From positions 310,001 to 374,000 of the forward strand of contig NZ_JAINUY010000002.1 of the NCBI RefSeq assembly GCF_020026915.1: a stretch of DNA of 64,000 bases. Direction: 5' to 3'. Position 1 is the stretch's first letter. Every line of letters starts with the position of its first letter. Below are positions 16,679-25,025 of the stretch, one piece after another. The notes under the pieces are model-generated. The model was not told where the DNA came from. It was given only the letters and a program-made list of their open reading frames with translations, and made no database searches. The DNA is from Flavobacterium potami. Lineage in GTDB: Bacteria > Bacteroidota > Bacteroidia > Flavobacteriales > Flavobacteriaceae. Position numbers and translations under genes: made by a program.

Positions 16679-17812
16679 TTATTTAGGCTGATTTTGGTAT
16701 GTTTCGATTTCAAAAATCAAAGTAGCATTTGGCGGAATAACACCTCCTGCACCTTTTTCGCCATACGCTAAGTTAGAAGGCAAGAAGAAGATTGCTTTTT
16801 CTCCATCTGTCATCATATCAAGTGCTTCAAGAAAACCTGGAATCATTCCGTCTTTTTTACCCACCGTAAACGGAAAAGCTTTGTAACCGCCTTGAGCATC
16901 TCTATTAGCATCATATTTTCCATAAACTTTTGCTACCGAAGCCATACTGCTGTCAAATAAAGTACCATCTTCAAAATATCCAGCGTAGTGAAAGTAGATT
17001 GTAGAACCTTCTGCACCTTTAACGCCTGTTCCTTTTTGAGTGATTACATATTTTAAACCAGAAGCCGTTGCAGTTGCTTTAGCTTTTGTGTCTTTAAAAT
17101 ACGCAGCTTTTGCCGCTACCACTTTTTTAGCCTCTTCTTTTTTAGCGGCTTCTTTTTTTACATCATCGCTTAAAACTTTTAAAGCATCAAATTTCTTTGG
17201 CGCAGCACCTTTGCGAGTAATAACAATTTTTGTCATTACATCATCCTGAACAATTTTATTTACGACATCCATTCCAGAAACCACATGACCGAAAATGGTA
17301 TGTTTTCCGTTTAACCAAGGAGTATCTTTGTGTGTAATGAAAAATTGGCTTCCATTTGTTGCTGGACCAGAATTTGCCATTGCTAGAACACCGCCTTTTT
17401 CAAATTTCAAATCGTCTACAAATTCATCTTTAAAAGAATATCCAGGGCCTCCAGAACCGTTTCCGTCAGGATCACCACCTTGAATCATAAAATCATTAAT
17501 AACTCTGTGGAATTTTAATCCGTTATAAAATGGTTTTCCTTTAAGAGATGCTTTAACGTTAGGATTTGTACCTTCAGCCAAAGTAATAAAGTTTGCTACA
17601 GTAACAGGCGCTTTTACATATTCTAAAGAAAGAACAATATCTCCTTTTGTTGTAGAGATTGTGGCAAAGATACCTTCTTCAGTACTTGGCTTCACAGCAG
17701 GTTTTGCTGCTGTTGTTGTTGCTTTTGTTGCAGGTTTTGCTGCCGGCTTTTTAGTTTGTGCCTGAATATTTACTATTGCAAGGCAAAATAAAAATAAAAA
17801 TTTAAACTTCAT
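16679..17812 (-). CDS. Exported cyclophilin-FKBP fusion peptidyl-prolyl isomerase
   Basis: 377 residues. A signal peptide (cleavage near IQAQ, residue 19) is followed by a Lys/Ala/Pro-rich linker to about residue 43, a cyclophilin domain (about 46-205; FHRVINDFMIQGGD, NGSQFFIT and GKHTIFGHV are visible), a charged helix, and a C-terminal FKBP domain (about 250-376; FHYAGYFEDGTLFDSS, GYKAFPF and YGEKGAGGVIPPNATLIFEIE). Both catalytic folds look intact. It is the last gene of a four-gene operon and is paralogous to the gene before it. It probably helps fold envelope or gliding/secretion proteins in the periplasm; that role is inferred from gldI next door. Confidence 0.9.
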   Translation of the reverse strand: MKFKFLFLFCLAIVNIQAQTKKPAAKPATKATTTAAKPAVKPSTEEGIFATISTTKGDIVLSLEYVKAPVTVANFITLAEGTNPNVKASLKGKPFYNGLKFHRVINDFMIQGGDPDGNGSGGPGYSFKDEFVDDLKFEKGGVLAMANSGPATNGSQFFITHKDTPWLNGKHTIFGHVVSGMDVVNKIVQDDVMTKIVITRKGAAPKKFDALKVLSDDVKKEAAKKEEAKKVVAAKAAYFKDTKAKATATASGLKYVITQKGTGVKGAEGSTIYFHYAGYFEDGTLFDSSMASVAKVYGKYDANRDAQGGYKAFPFTVGKKDGMIPGFLEALDMMTDGEKAIFFLPSNLAYGEKGAGGVIPPNATLIFEIETYQNQPK

Positions 17813-17845
17813 TTCTTTCAGATTTAAGTCTGTAAATAAACTTTT

Positions 17846-18922
17846 TTATGGTTTTTCTGTTATTTGAATTTCGAAAATAATATTGGCATTAGGTGGAATT
17901 ACGCCTCCAGCTCCAGTTTCTCCATAAGCTAAATGAGATGGAATAAAAATAACTGCTTTATCGCCTAATGAAAGTTGTTCAACACCTTCAATAAAACCAG
18001 GGATTAAACCTTCTTTTTTACCTGCCTGAAATTGAATTGGCTGATATGCTTTTGCTTCTGCTCTTGCAGGATCAAATTTTCCGAATTGTTTTGCAACACT
18101 TTCAATACTAGTGTCAAATAAGGTTCCGTCTTCAAGAAAACCAGCATAATGAATGTATATCTGACTTCCTACAGCAGGTTTTTTTCCAGTTCCTTTTTCA
18201 ATGATCACGTATTCTAAGCCACTTGCAGTTTTAGTTGCTTTTGCTTTTAAAGCAACATAAGAAGCCACTTTTTCTTTTTGTACTCCTGCGTATTTGCTTT
18301 GTTCTTTTGCAATATCAGCAAAATAGTCGTGAAATACTTTTACGGCATCAAATTTCTTTGCTGCCTCACCATTTCTGATAATAGTTACAGAAACGATATT
18401 GTCGCCCTGAACTACTTTATTTACTACTTCCTGATCTTTAGCATCTACAACATGACCAAAGATAGTATGCTTATTGTCTAACCAAGGAGTTTCAACATGA
18501 GTAATAAAAAATTGACTGCTGTTGGTTCCAGGACCATTATTGGCCATTGCTAAAACACCAGCTTTATCGAATTTTAAATCTGAGAATTCATCTTTAAATT
18601 TATAACCTGTATCTCCAGAACCTGTTCCTAAAGGATCTCCAGTTTGAATCATGAAATTTTCAATAACTCTATGGAATTTTAAACCATCAAAAAAAGGTTT
18701 CTTTTTTAGGTTTTCGTGTGTTACAAATTCATTTTTACCTTCAGCCAAGGTTACAAAATTTGCAACTGTAATTGGTGCTTTTTTATAGTCAAGTTCTACA
18801 ATGATATGACCTTTATTTGTTTCGATATCGGCATATAAACCATCTGGTAGATTGCTATGATCGTCTTTACAAGAATAAAATGAGCTAACGGCTATTAGTA
18901 ATAATAAAATACTTTTTTTCAT
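17846..18922 (-). CDS. Cyclophilin-FKBP fusion PPIase lipoprotein
   Basis: 358 residues, same domain order as its downstream paralogue: cyclophilin (about 30-195), connecting helix, FKBP (about 230-357). It differs in having a lipobox (SSFYSC, Cys18) instead of a cleavable signal and in lacking the Ala/Pro linker. The cyclophilin motifs FHRVIENFMIQTGD and SSQFFIT and the FKBP motifs IHYAGFLEDGTLFDTS and YGETGAGGVIPPNA are present. It follows gldI by 16 bases. The pair looks like a tandem duplication that split into a soluble and a membrane-anchored form. Confidence 0.9.
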   Translation of the reverse strand: MKKSILLLLIAVSSFYSCKDDHSNLPDGLYADIETNKGHIIVELDYKKAPITVANFVTLAEGKNEFVTHENLKKKPFFDGLKFHRVIENFMIQTGDPLGTGSGDTGYKFKDEFSDLKFDKAGVLAMANNGPGTNSSQFFITHVETPWLDNKHTIFGHVVDAKDQEVVNKVVQGDNIVSVTIIRNGEAAKKFDAVKVFHDYFADIAKEQSKYAGVQKEKVASYVALKAKATKTASGLEYVIIEKGTGKKPAVGSQIYIHYAGFLEDGTLFDTSIESVAKQFGKFDPARAEAKAYQPIQFQAGKKEGLIPGFIEGVEQLSLGDKAVIFIPSHLAYGETGAGGVIPPNANIIFEIQITEKP

Positions 18923-18938
18923 TTTAAGATGTTGTTTT

Positions 18939-19583
18939 TTATGGAGTTAATGTATCTTTTTTTGCTGGTGCTGCAGGTTTTGAAACTGCAGGTTTAGGTG
19001 TGGTCGTTTTTGGAGCTACAGCGGTTTGAGCAGCTGGATCTGGAACAAAATTTCGTAGTGTCACGGTAACCATTAAAGGTTCGTTGGTTCCGATTTTTTT
19101 ATTATCTCCATGATAGCCATAAGCCATATGCGATGGAAACAAGAAAGTAATTGTTTCGCTTTTATGCATTCTTTTAATTCCGTCACGTAAACCCATCATG
19201 ATATCTTGCTTGTCTACATAATATGTTTGAGGACCAAGATCAGATTCTGAATAAATAATTTTACCTTCAAGATCTTTTACTTCCATGTTGAAGTAAGCAA
19301 TATCTCCTTTTCTCGGGGCAGCGGTTTCCGTAGGGCTTTTTTCGTCGTAATTAAACCAATAGCCTTTAGGAGTAGCATAATATTTTACTTTCGGATTGCT
19401 TTTGATTATTTTTTTGATAACATCTTCTTCGCTGGCCACTAATTTTTTATTTCGATCTGCAGATGTTTTCATGAATGTTCCTGAAGCACTGGAAATAGGT
19501 CTTCTGGCTTCTTCATGGTGCTTACAGCTGATTAACAAAGCAGCAAAAAGCAAACTATAAATACTCAGTTTTAGGTTATTCAT
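18939..19583 (-). CDS. gldI: Gliding motility lipoprotein GldI (FKBP-type PPIase)
   Basis: 214 residues. The lipobox LLISC (Cys20) predicts a lipoprotein. The FKBP-like domain covers about 60-185: GDIAYFNMEVKDLEGKIIYS, MMGLRDGIKRMHKSETITFLFPSHMAYGY and EPLMVTVTLRN. The C-terminus is a Pro/Ala/Thr-rich tail. GldI is one of the proteins required for gliding in Flavobacterium johnsoniae, thought to fold other gliding or T9SS components. It overlaps no gene but begins 8 bases after the DHH gene, so it is in an operon. Homology is clear; the motility role is family knowledge. Confidence 0.88.
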   Translation of the reverse strand: MNNLKLSIYSLLFAALLISCKHHEEARRPISSASGTFMKTSADRNKKLVASEEDVIKKIIKSNPKVKYYATPKGYWFNYDEKSPTETAAPRKGDIAYFNMEVKDLEGKIIYSESDLGPQTYYVDKQDIMMGLRDGIKRMHKSETITFLFPSHMAYGYHGDNKKIGTNEPLMVTVTLRNFVPDPAAQTAVAPKTTTPKPAVSKPAAPAKKDTLTP

Positions 19584-19591
19584 TGATTGGG

Positions 19592-20596
19592 CTATAAGGT
19601 TAGTTTCTTTACTAAATCTTCAAATTTCTGAACTGTTTCTTCCATCGAAACCTCAGACCTTCCGCCGGCTGCGTTACTGTGTCCGCCTCCGTTAAAATGA
19701 TCTCTGGCAAACTGATTCACATCAAAACCACCTTGCGAACGGAAAGAAATCTTGATAATTCCTTCTTCTTTATTTTCGATAAAAATAGCAGTAAAAACAA
19801 TATCTTTTATACTTAAACCATAATTAACAATTCCTTCTGTATCACCTTTAACATAATTGAAAGAATCTAATTCTTCTTGTGTTAACGTCATATAAGAGGT
19901 TTTATGTTCTTCGAATATCTTCATATTTTGCAAAGCACGTCCTAATAACTGTAATCTGCTGAATGAACTATTATCAAATAATAAAACGGGAATCTCAGTG
20001 TTTTCAACACCTAAATCAATTAATTCGGCTATAATTCGGTGTGTGTTTCCAGTAGTTCCTGGAAAACGGAAAGAACCAGAATCGGTTAAAATTCCTGTGT
20101 AAATACAAGTTGCAATGTTCTTATCAATATCTTCTCTTTTGTTTAAGAAATCGATAAAATTATAAATCATTTCACAAGTAGATCCAAATGAGGTGTCTGA
20201 ATAAGTGTAGGTTGCATAATCATCAGGTTTTTGATGATGATCGATCATAATGAAAGTACCTTTTAGCTTGGCCAAAGTATGTTCCATTTCACCCGTTCGA
20301 TGAAAAGCATTAAAATCAAGTGTGAAAATGATATCAGCTTCCTCTAAAATTTGGGTGCATATCTGAGTTTCTCTTTCAAATATTTTTACGGTTTCTGAAC
20401 CGGGAAGCCACGCTAAAAAATTAGGGAAATCATTTGGAGCAATTACTGTTGCCTGATGATTGTTTTTTATTAAAAAATGGTACAAACCTAATGTTGCCCC
20501 CATTGCATCACCATCTGGTCCTCTATGTGGAATAATGGCAATTTTCTTTGGGCTTGCGAGTAATAATTGAATCGCTTGAATATCTTGTATTTTCAT
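19592..20596 (-). CDS. DHH/DHHA1 phosphoesterase (NrnA-like)
   Basis: 334 residues, cytoplasmic. The DHH domain shows HRGPDGDAMGA (24-34), a central Asp in TLDFNAFHR (94) and the DHH triad at 119-121. The DHHA1 domain ends with GGGHSNAAGG (about 304-313). This is the layout of NrnA, which degrades nanoRNAs and dephosphorylates pAp, and of related cyclic-dinucleotide hydrolases. Without a PAS/GGDEF part it is not GdpP. It heads the operon with gldI and the PPIase fusions. Confidence 0.88.
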   Translation of the reverse strand: MKIQDIQAIQLLLASPKKIAIIPHRGPDGDAMGATLGLYHFLIKNNHQATVIAPNDFPNFLAWLPGSETVKIFERETQICTQILEEADIIFTLDFNAFHRTGEMEHTLAKLKGTFIMIDHHQKPDDYATYTYSDTSFGSTCEMIYNFIDFLNKREDIDKNIATCIYTGILTDSGSFRFPGTTGNTHRIIAELIDLGVENTEIPVLLFDNSSFSRLQLLGRALQNMKIFEEHKTSYMTLTQEELDSFNYVKGDTEGIVNYGLSIKDIVFTAIFIENKEEGIIKISFRSQGGFDVNQFARDHFNGGGHSNAAGGRSEVSMEETVQKFEDLVKKLTL

Positions 20597-20647
20597 AGTT
20601 TGCGAATTTACATTTTTTTAATGTAATGCTGAAAATAATTTTAGTTT

Positions 20648-20707
20648 TCAGTCGCAGTCTCAGTCTCGGTCTCGGTCTCGGTCTCAGTCACAGTCTCGGT
20701 CTCAGTA
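20648..20707. repeat. TCTCGG/TCTCAG hexamer array
   Basis: About ten tandem hexamers of the type GTCTCG or GTCTCA, opening with TCAGTCGCAGT. It lies between the CLC-transporter gene and the DHH gene. The opening motif recurs at 53745-53757 downstream of pepD. AT-rich DNA surrounds it. Confidence 0.85.
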
Positions 20708-20768
20708 TTCTGTTTTGTGATCAATCAATTCAATTTGGAATTTGGAATTTTTTAATTTGGAATTTCTT

Positions 20769-22025
20769 TTAAAGATTCTGAAGTTCTTTTTTATGAAACT
20801 TTTGATACAACTTATATTTTGCTCCTTTTACAATCTGAGATTTATAAATTCCGACAGAACCAGAAGAGAAATAAGCAATTATACAACCTATGGCAATAAA
20901 AATTCCAGGAGCAATTCCAAATAATTCCATTCCCATGATTGTACAGGCGATAGGAGTATGGGTTGCGCCAGAAAAAACAGCAACAAATCCGACTCCTGCT
21001 AAAAGAGCAATCGGCATCGGAATAATGGTGGATAAAGCACTTCCTAATGTTGCTCCGACAAAAAATAACGGAGTAACTTCTCCACCTTTAAAGCCAGCTC
21101 CCAAAGTGAATCCGGTGAATAATATTTTAAGTAAAAAATCGTACCATTGATTCGGATCGGAAAATGAATCTAAGATTACAGGAACTCCTAAACCTGAGAA
21201 TTTTGTAAAACCTAGACCAGCAAATGCAACCGCTAGAACAATTCCGCCAATTACAGGACGAAGTGGTGGGTATTTTATATTTTTCGAAAAAAGAGAACTC
21301 CAGAAATGAGTGCTTCTTGCAAATAATAAAGCTGCAAATCCGGATAAAACGCCAACAATTATAACGTATAAAATGTTGTTTAGAGAAAGTTCAGGAATTT
21401 CAGGAATACTATAATGTGTATGTTTTATTTCCCAAAATTCTACTGTAAAATAAGCGGCGTAAGCAACTAAAAAAGAAAGTAAAATGCTTTTGAAGTTGAT
21501 TTTACTAAAATACAAAACTTCCAAAGCAAAGATTGCACCAGCTAAAGGTGTTCCAAAAACAGAGGCAAAACCTGCGCTGATTCCTAAGATTATTAAAATC
21601 TTACGTTCAGCATTATTGAGTTTGAAAATTTTGGTAAATTGATCGGCAATAGCACCGCCCATTTGTACTGCTGTACCTTCACGACCTGCCGAACCTCCGA
21701 ATAGATGAGTAAGCAAAGTTCCCAAAAGTACTAAAGGCGCCATTTTAAAAGGAATCACTTTCTTCGGACTTTCATATTCTTCCAAAAGCAAATTGTTTCC
21801 TTTTGTAACCGATTCTCCCCAATAGTAGTAACTCAAACCAACCAGCAATCCGCCGAAAGGCAAAAGCCAAATAATCCAATCGTGCTGAATTCTAAATTTT
21901 GTAACCCATTCTAAAGAAACTAAGAAAAATGCTGATGCTGATCCTGATAGAATACCGATTAAGGCACAAACTATAATCCATTTAGGAATATCGAGAAGTA
22001 TTTGTTTTGGATTTTGGGAAGTCAT
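20769..22025 (-). CDS. CLC family anion transporter, possibly fluoride-type
   Basis: 418 residues with about ten membrane helices. The CLC signature GREG is at 114-117 with the gating glutamate Glu116, and GGEVTP near 310 corresponds to the GxFxP element. The first anion-binding motif, normally GSGIP, is replaced by GNNLL (76-80), and the GREGP motif reads GREGT. Loss of the GSGIP serine and GREGT instead of GREGP are features I associate with fluoride/proton antiporting CLC-F proteins. The assignment to that subtype is inference. No fluoride riboswitch is visible upstream. It is commonly annotated simply as a voltage-gated chloride channel family protein. Confidence 0.85.
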   Translation of the reverse strand: MTSQNPKQILLDIPKWIIVCALIGILSGSASAFFLVSLEWVTKFRIQHDWIIWLLPFGGLLVGLSYYYWGESVTKGNNLLLEEYESPKKVIPFKMAPLVLLGTLLTHLFGGSAGREGTAVQMGGAIADQFTKIFKLNNAERKILIILGISAGFASVFGTPLAGAIFALEVLYFSKINFKSILLSFLVAYAAYFTVEFWEIKHTHYSIPEIPELSLNNILYVIIVGVLSGFAALLFARSTHFWSSLFSKNIKYPPLRPVIGGIVLAVAFAGLGFTKFSGLGVPVILDSFSDPNQWYDFLLKILFTGFTLGAGFKGGEVTPLFFVGATLGSALSTIIPMPIALLAGVGFVAVFSGATHTPIACTIMGMELFGIAPGIFIAIGCIIAYFSSGSVGIYKSQIVKGAKYKLYQKFHKKELQNL

Positions 22026-22043
22026 TAATTAAGGAGAAAAAAA

Positions 22044-22120
22044 TTATAGCCACGAATTTCGCTAATTTTCACGAATTAAAAGAAAAAATTAGTGTCAATT
22101 AGTGAAATTTGTGGCTATAA
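22044..22120. repeat. 24-bp inverted repeat of the GCCACGAATT family
   Basis: The arms 22044-22067 and 22097-22120 pair at 22 of 24 positions; both mismatches would be G-U pairs in one of the two RNA orientations. The centre has further AATTAGTG / CGAATT motifs. It fills the gap between the RidA-like gene and the CLC gene. Confidence 0.85.
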
Positions 22121-22127
22121 AAAAATA

Positions 22128-22511
22128 TTACTGAACAACAGCAGTAAATTCGATTTCAACCAAATATTCAGGAGCGACTAATTGATTGATGCCATAAAAA
22201 CCAGTGGTTGGTTTTACGTCTTTAAAGAATGCTGCGTGTGCTCTTGCCACTTCTTCAAAAGTAGAAACGTCTGTTGTAAAAATTCTCGTTCTGATTACAT
22301 CTTTAATTCCAACATTCAAATCTTCTAAAACTTTTTCAACACGTTCAATTATATTATAAGTCTGAGCATAAGCGTCGTCTGCTTTTACTTTGTCACCATC
22401 AACAATGGCAACAGTTCCAGAAACTTCAATGATATTTCCAATTCTTACGGCGCGGCAGTATCCCATTTTGTCTTCCCACGGAGATCCAGTTAAGATGTTT
22501 TCTCTTTTCAT
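22128..22511 (-). CDS. RidA/YjgF family protein lacking the catalytic arginine
   Basis: 127 residues from the ATG at 22511; an upstream in-frame extension to 22553 is rejected because the family begins with the fold here. The chorismate-mutase-like trimeric fold is supported by GNIIEVSGTVA (25-35), IERVEKVLEDLN and the terminal LVEIEFTAV. In true RidA imine deaminases the segment before the last strand contains Arg (PARS); here it reads PTTGFYGINQL, with Thr103 at that place. So it probably belongs to a Rid subgroup without enamine deaminase activity. It lies upstream of the CLC gene with a repeat between. Confidence 0.85.
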   Translation of the reverse strand: MKRENILTGSPWEDKMGYCRAVRIGNIIEVSGTVAIVDGDKVKADDAYAQTYNIIERVEKVLEDLNVGIKDVIRTRIFTTDVSTFEEVARAHAAFFKDVKPTTGFYGINQLVAPEYLVEIEFTAVVQ

Positions 22512-22606
22512 TTTGTATAATTTGCGAATTTGTTTGTTGAGTTTTAAAAGCAAATTCAGGTTAATTAATAGGTCGCAATTTAAGAATTAGGATTCTGAAA
22601 GGGACT

Positions 22607-22645
22607 AAAAAAAGCTTGAAATCAAATCGGAAATCAAGCTTTTTT
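22607..22645 (-). terminator. Terminator of cbpA-cbpM
   Basis: The stem AAAAAAGCTTGA / TCAAGCTTTTTT with a 14-base loop begins 15 bases after the cbpM stop codon. Confidence 0.85.
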
Positions 22646-22659
22646 GTGATATTAAATCG

Positions 22660-22965
22660 TTATTCTGTTTCTTTTTCTTCATAAAGGCGAAGCTTATTTT
22701 GTATGGTATTTATATTTTTTTGTAAAGATTCAATCTTACTTAAAAGATTGGCGATTACATCAATACCTTCGAGATTAATTTTAAGGTCATAATGCATTCG
22801 AATCATTTTTTCTACCGTTGGAAGTTGTTCTGGTTCCAAATATTGATCATTTTCTTGCATAATAATATGAATTAGTCCGTAATTATGAAGTTCGGTTATA
22901 AAAGTGTTTTCAATTTCGTGATACAAACAAAACTGCTTTATCTGGATTAGATTTTTATTTTTCAT
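22660..22965 (-). CDS. cbpM: Chaperone modulator CbpM-like protein
   Basis: 101 residues, mostly helical. It has an N-terminal MerR-like helix-turn-helix pattern ([14 protein letters not shown], then [13 protein letters not shown]) and a C-terminal coiled-coil (about 70-101). CbpM inhibits the J-domain co-chaperone CbpA by binding its J domain. The assignment is supported strongly by context: its start overlaps the stop of the cbpA-like gene by 11 bases, as in the classic cbpA-cbpM pair. Confidence 0.82.
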   Translation of the reverse strand: MKNKNLIQIKQFCLYHEIENTFITELHNYGLIHIIMQENDQYLEPEQLPTVEKMIRMHYDLKINLEGIDVIANLLSKIESLQKNINTIQNKLRLYEEKETE

Positions 22966-23881
22966 CTTTTTTAAGTTTTGCTAATTCTTCAAATAATTCT
23001 TTTTCTTTATCCGACAATTTTGTTGGGATTTTTATGGTGTAAGTGATGTATAAATCGCCAAACTGATTCTCTTTTTTATAAATAGGAAAGCCTTTTCCTT
23101 TTAATTTCACTTTCGTTCCAGGCTGTGTTTCTGCGGGAACTTTAATTTTTACTATTCCATCAAAAGTATTAATGTACGTTTCACCGCCTAAAATAGCGGT
23201 GTACAAATCCAAAGGAGCGTCTGTATATAAATTATTGCCCTCGCGTTTAAAATCTGAATTATTGGCAATAGAAAAAGTGATGAACAAATCGCCATTTGGT
23301 CCGCCATTTACCCCAGGTCCGCCATGATTTGGAATTTTGATAATTTGACCATTTTCGACACCTGCAGGAATTGTAATTCGGATGTTTTTTCCATTTACGG
23401 TCAAGCTTTGTTTGTGTGTGGTGTAAGCTGAGGCAAGATCCAATTCCAATTCAGCATTAAAATCCTGACCTCTATATTTCGATTGCGATCTGCTTCTTCC
23501 TCCGCCATACATCGAATTGAAGAAGTCAGAGAAATCACTTCCAGAAAAATCACCTCCGCCAAAACCCGAAAAATCTCCTCCAGAATATTGAGAACCGCTT
23601 TGTTGTCTGCTTTGCTGCTGATTTGGATCGTAACCTGCTTTTTCGAATTCGTCGGCATGTTTCCAGTCTTTTCCGTACTTGTCGTATTTTTTACGATTTT
23701 CTGGATTGCTCAGAACTTCATTAGCTTCATTGATTTCCTTGAACTTTTTTTCTGCTTCTTTATCATTCGGATTTAAATCAGGATGATATTTTCGAGCCAG
23801 TTTTCGATATGCTTTTTTGATTTCTGCTTCAGTTGCAGATTTTGTAACATCTAATGCCTTGTAGTAATCGATATAATCCAT
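22955..23881 (-). CDS. cbpA: DnaJ-type co-chaperone CbpA
   Basis: 308 residues. J domain 4-68 with the HPD triad at 33-35, a Gly/Ser/Phe-rich region about 82-135, and a C-terminal peptide-binding domain from about 140 to 300 ([36 protein letters not shown]). The CxxCxGxG zinc fingers of DnaJ are absent, making it a class B, CbpA-type protein that recruits DnaK. It is translationally coupled to cbpM by an 11-base overlap. Confidence 0.9.
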   Translation of the reverse strand: MDYIDYYKALDVTKSATEAEIKKAYRKLARKYHPDLNPNDKEAEKKFKEINEANEVLSNPENRKKYDKYGKDWKHADEFEKAGYDPNQQQSRQQSGSQYSGGDFSGFGGGDFSGSDFSDFFNSMYGGGRSRSQSKYRGQDFNAELELDLASAYTTHKQSLTVNGKNIRITIPAGVENGQIIKIPNHGGPGVNGGPNGDLFITFSIANNSDFKREGNNLYTDAPLDLYTAILGGETYINTFDGIVKIKVPAETQPGTKVKLKGKGFPIYKKENQFGDLYITYTIKIPTKLSDKEKELFEELAKLKKDEK

Positions 23882-24200
23882 TTTTTGTAAGATTTAATAA
23901 ATGGTATAATAAAGTATTGAAGTTAAGAATAAGTTGTTAGAAATCAAAATAATGAACGTGTTTTAAGATTAAATAAAAGCATTAAAAAGATTAAGTTTTT
24001 GGATTTTGAGGTTTTTTAAATTGAAGTTTGTTTTTTATGAAATAAAAAAAAATGGCAGGTTTTTTGATTCCAAAAATTAGCTTAATTTATTGTTATAAAA
24101 CTCCTAAAGTTGCCGAGCCTAATTAAATTATACTATTTTTGTGATGCTGGACTTTTGATTTTGTATTAATTATAAAAGCCGATTCGATAAAACTATTTCA
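23882..24200. other. Divergent intergenic region upstream of cbpA and an exported protein gene
   Basis: 319 AT-rich bases. A two-part promoter for the rightward gene lies at 24110-24141. On the cbpA side I see no TAnnTTTG match and no inverted repeat of the CIRCE heat-shock operator type. Nothing else recognisable. Confidence 0.5.
24110..24141 (+). promoter_or_regulatory. Promoter TTG-N21-TATTTTTG
   Basis: TTG at 24110-24112 and TATTTTTG at 24134-24141 with a 21-base spacer fit the Bacteroidota consensus. The predicted leader to the ATG at 24201 is about 55 bases. Confidence 0.55.
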
Positions 24201-24914
24201 ATGAAGCACATTTTATTATTCATATTGTTTTTTACTGCGATGTCAGTATCAGCCCAAGGTGAATTTAATTCTAAATTCAAAGCTATTCCGGCACCTAAGT
24301 TTAGTGCAAAACCAAAGAAAACTCCGATTCCGGAAGTAAAAGATCCTCAGGCAGACGTTAGTGATATTCCGGCTATTAAAACACCGAATGTTTTTGAAAA
24401 TACCACTATAACTCCAAAATCAAAATTTCAGATTGGAGAAGAAAAAAGCAAATTTACAATGTCTACAGAAACCGATTTTGCCAACCCTGGCGATCGTTAT
24501 GTGGCGAAAATGGAAAAAGACCTGAACAAAGCATTAAAAGATGCAGGATTGAGGGAAGGACGTGGTGTATTAGTGAAAAAGAATATTTCACTGGGAGATT
24601 TTAAAACTAAATCAGAATATTTTATTGTAAAATTCCGTGATTTTGGAGCAATTGATGGCGATTTAGTGAAAGTGTCTTCAAATGATGTTGTGGTTAGGGA
24701 CCGAATTTTATTAGATTCCAATTTTCAACAAGTCAAAATTAATCTTACACCAGGTTTCAATAAATTAGATTTCGAAGCTTTAAATATAGGTACACTTGGA
24801 GGAAATACTGCAGAAATACAAGTATACGATGACAAAGGAGCATTGGTTACCAATGATTATTGGGACAATCTTGCAGCAGGATTTAAAGCATCTATAGTGG
24901 TAACGAAAGAGTAG
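24201..24914 (+). CDS. Exported protein of unknown function
   Basis: 237 residues with a signal peptide (cleavage after SVSAQ, about residue 19). The stretch to about residue 75 is Pro/Lys-rich and probably disordered. The remainder (about 95-235) contains a beta-rich domain (FIVKFRDFGAIDGDLVKV; INLTPGFNKLDFEALNIGTLGG) that resembles small secreted beta-sandwich domains. I do not recognise a family. No C-terminal type IX sorting signal is seen, so it is probably periplasmic. It is monocistronic, ending in a large palindrome. Confidence 0.75.
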   Translation: MKHILLFILFFTAMSVSAQGEFNSKFKAIPAPKFSAKPKKTPIPEVKDPQADVSDIPAIKTPNVFENTTITPKSKFQIGEEKSKFTMSTETDFANPGDRYVAKMEKDLNKALKDAGLREGRGVLVKKNISLGDFKTKSEYFIVKFRDFGAIDGDLVKVSSNDVVVRDRILLDSNFQQVKINLTPGFNKLDFEALNIGTLGGNTAEIQVYDDKGALVTNDYWDNLAAGFKASIVVTKE

Positions 24915-24942
24915 AGCGCTTTCAGTGCTAGTAGCAAAGTGT

Positions 24943-24992
24943 CAAAGGTTCAAAGAAACAAAGTTTTAAAACTTCGTTTCTTTGAACCTTTG
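24943..24992. repeat. 50-base palindrome with 25-bp arms, probable bidirectional terminator
   Basis: The arms 24943-24967 and 24968-24992 match at 24 of 25 positions with no loop spacer. It lies between convergent genes and ends in T-rich DNA, then CTTTGTTA octamers to 25025. It can stop transcription from both sides. Confidence 0.85.
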
Positions 24993-25025
24993 TTACTCTG
25001 TCACTTTGTTACTTTGTTACTTTGA
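24993..25025. repeat. CTTTGTTA octamer array
   Basis: Three to four copies of an ACTTTGTT-type octamer stand between the palindrome and the end of the lipoprotein gene. Related octamers occur at 25617-25725, 34380-34410, 49656-49690 and 52224-52250. Confidence 0.8.

Noticed and set aside
22026..22127. Fluoride riboswitch in front of the CLC gene
   Set aside because: I looked for the crcB-motif layout. The gap is an AATTCGTG-type inverted repeat with no match to the conserved riboswitch core.
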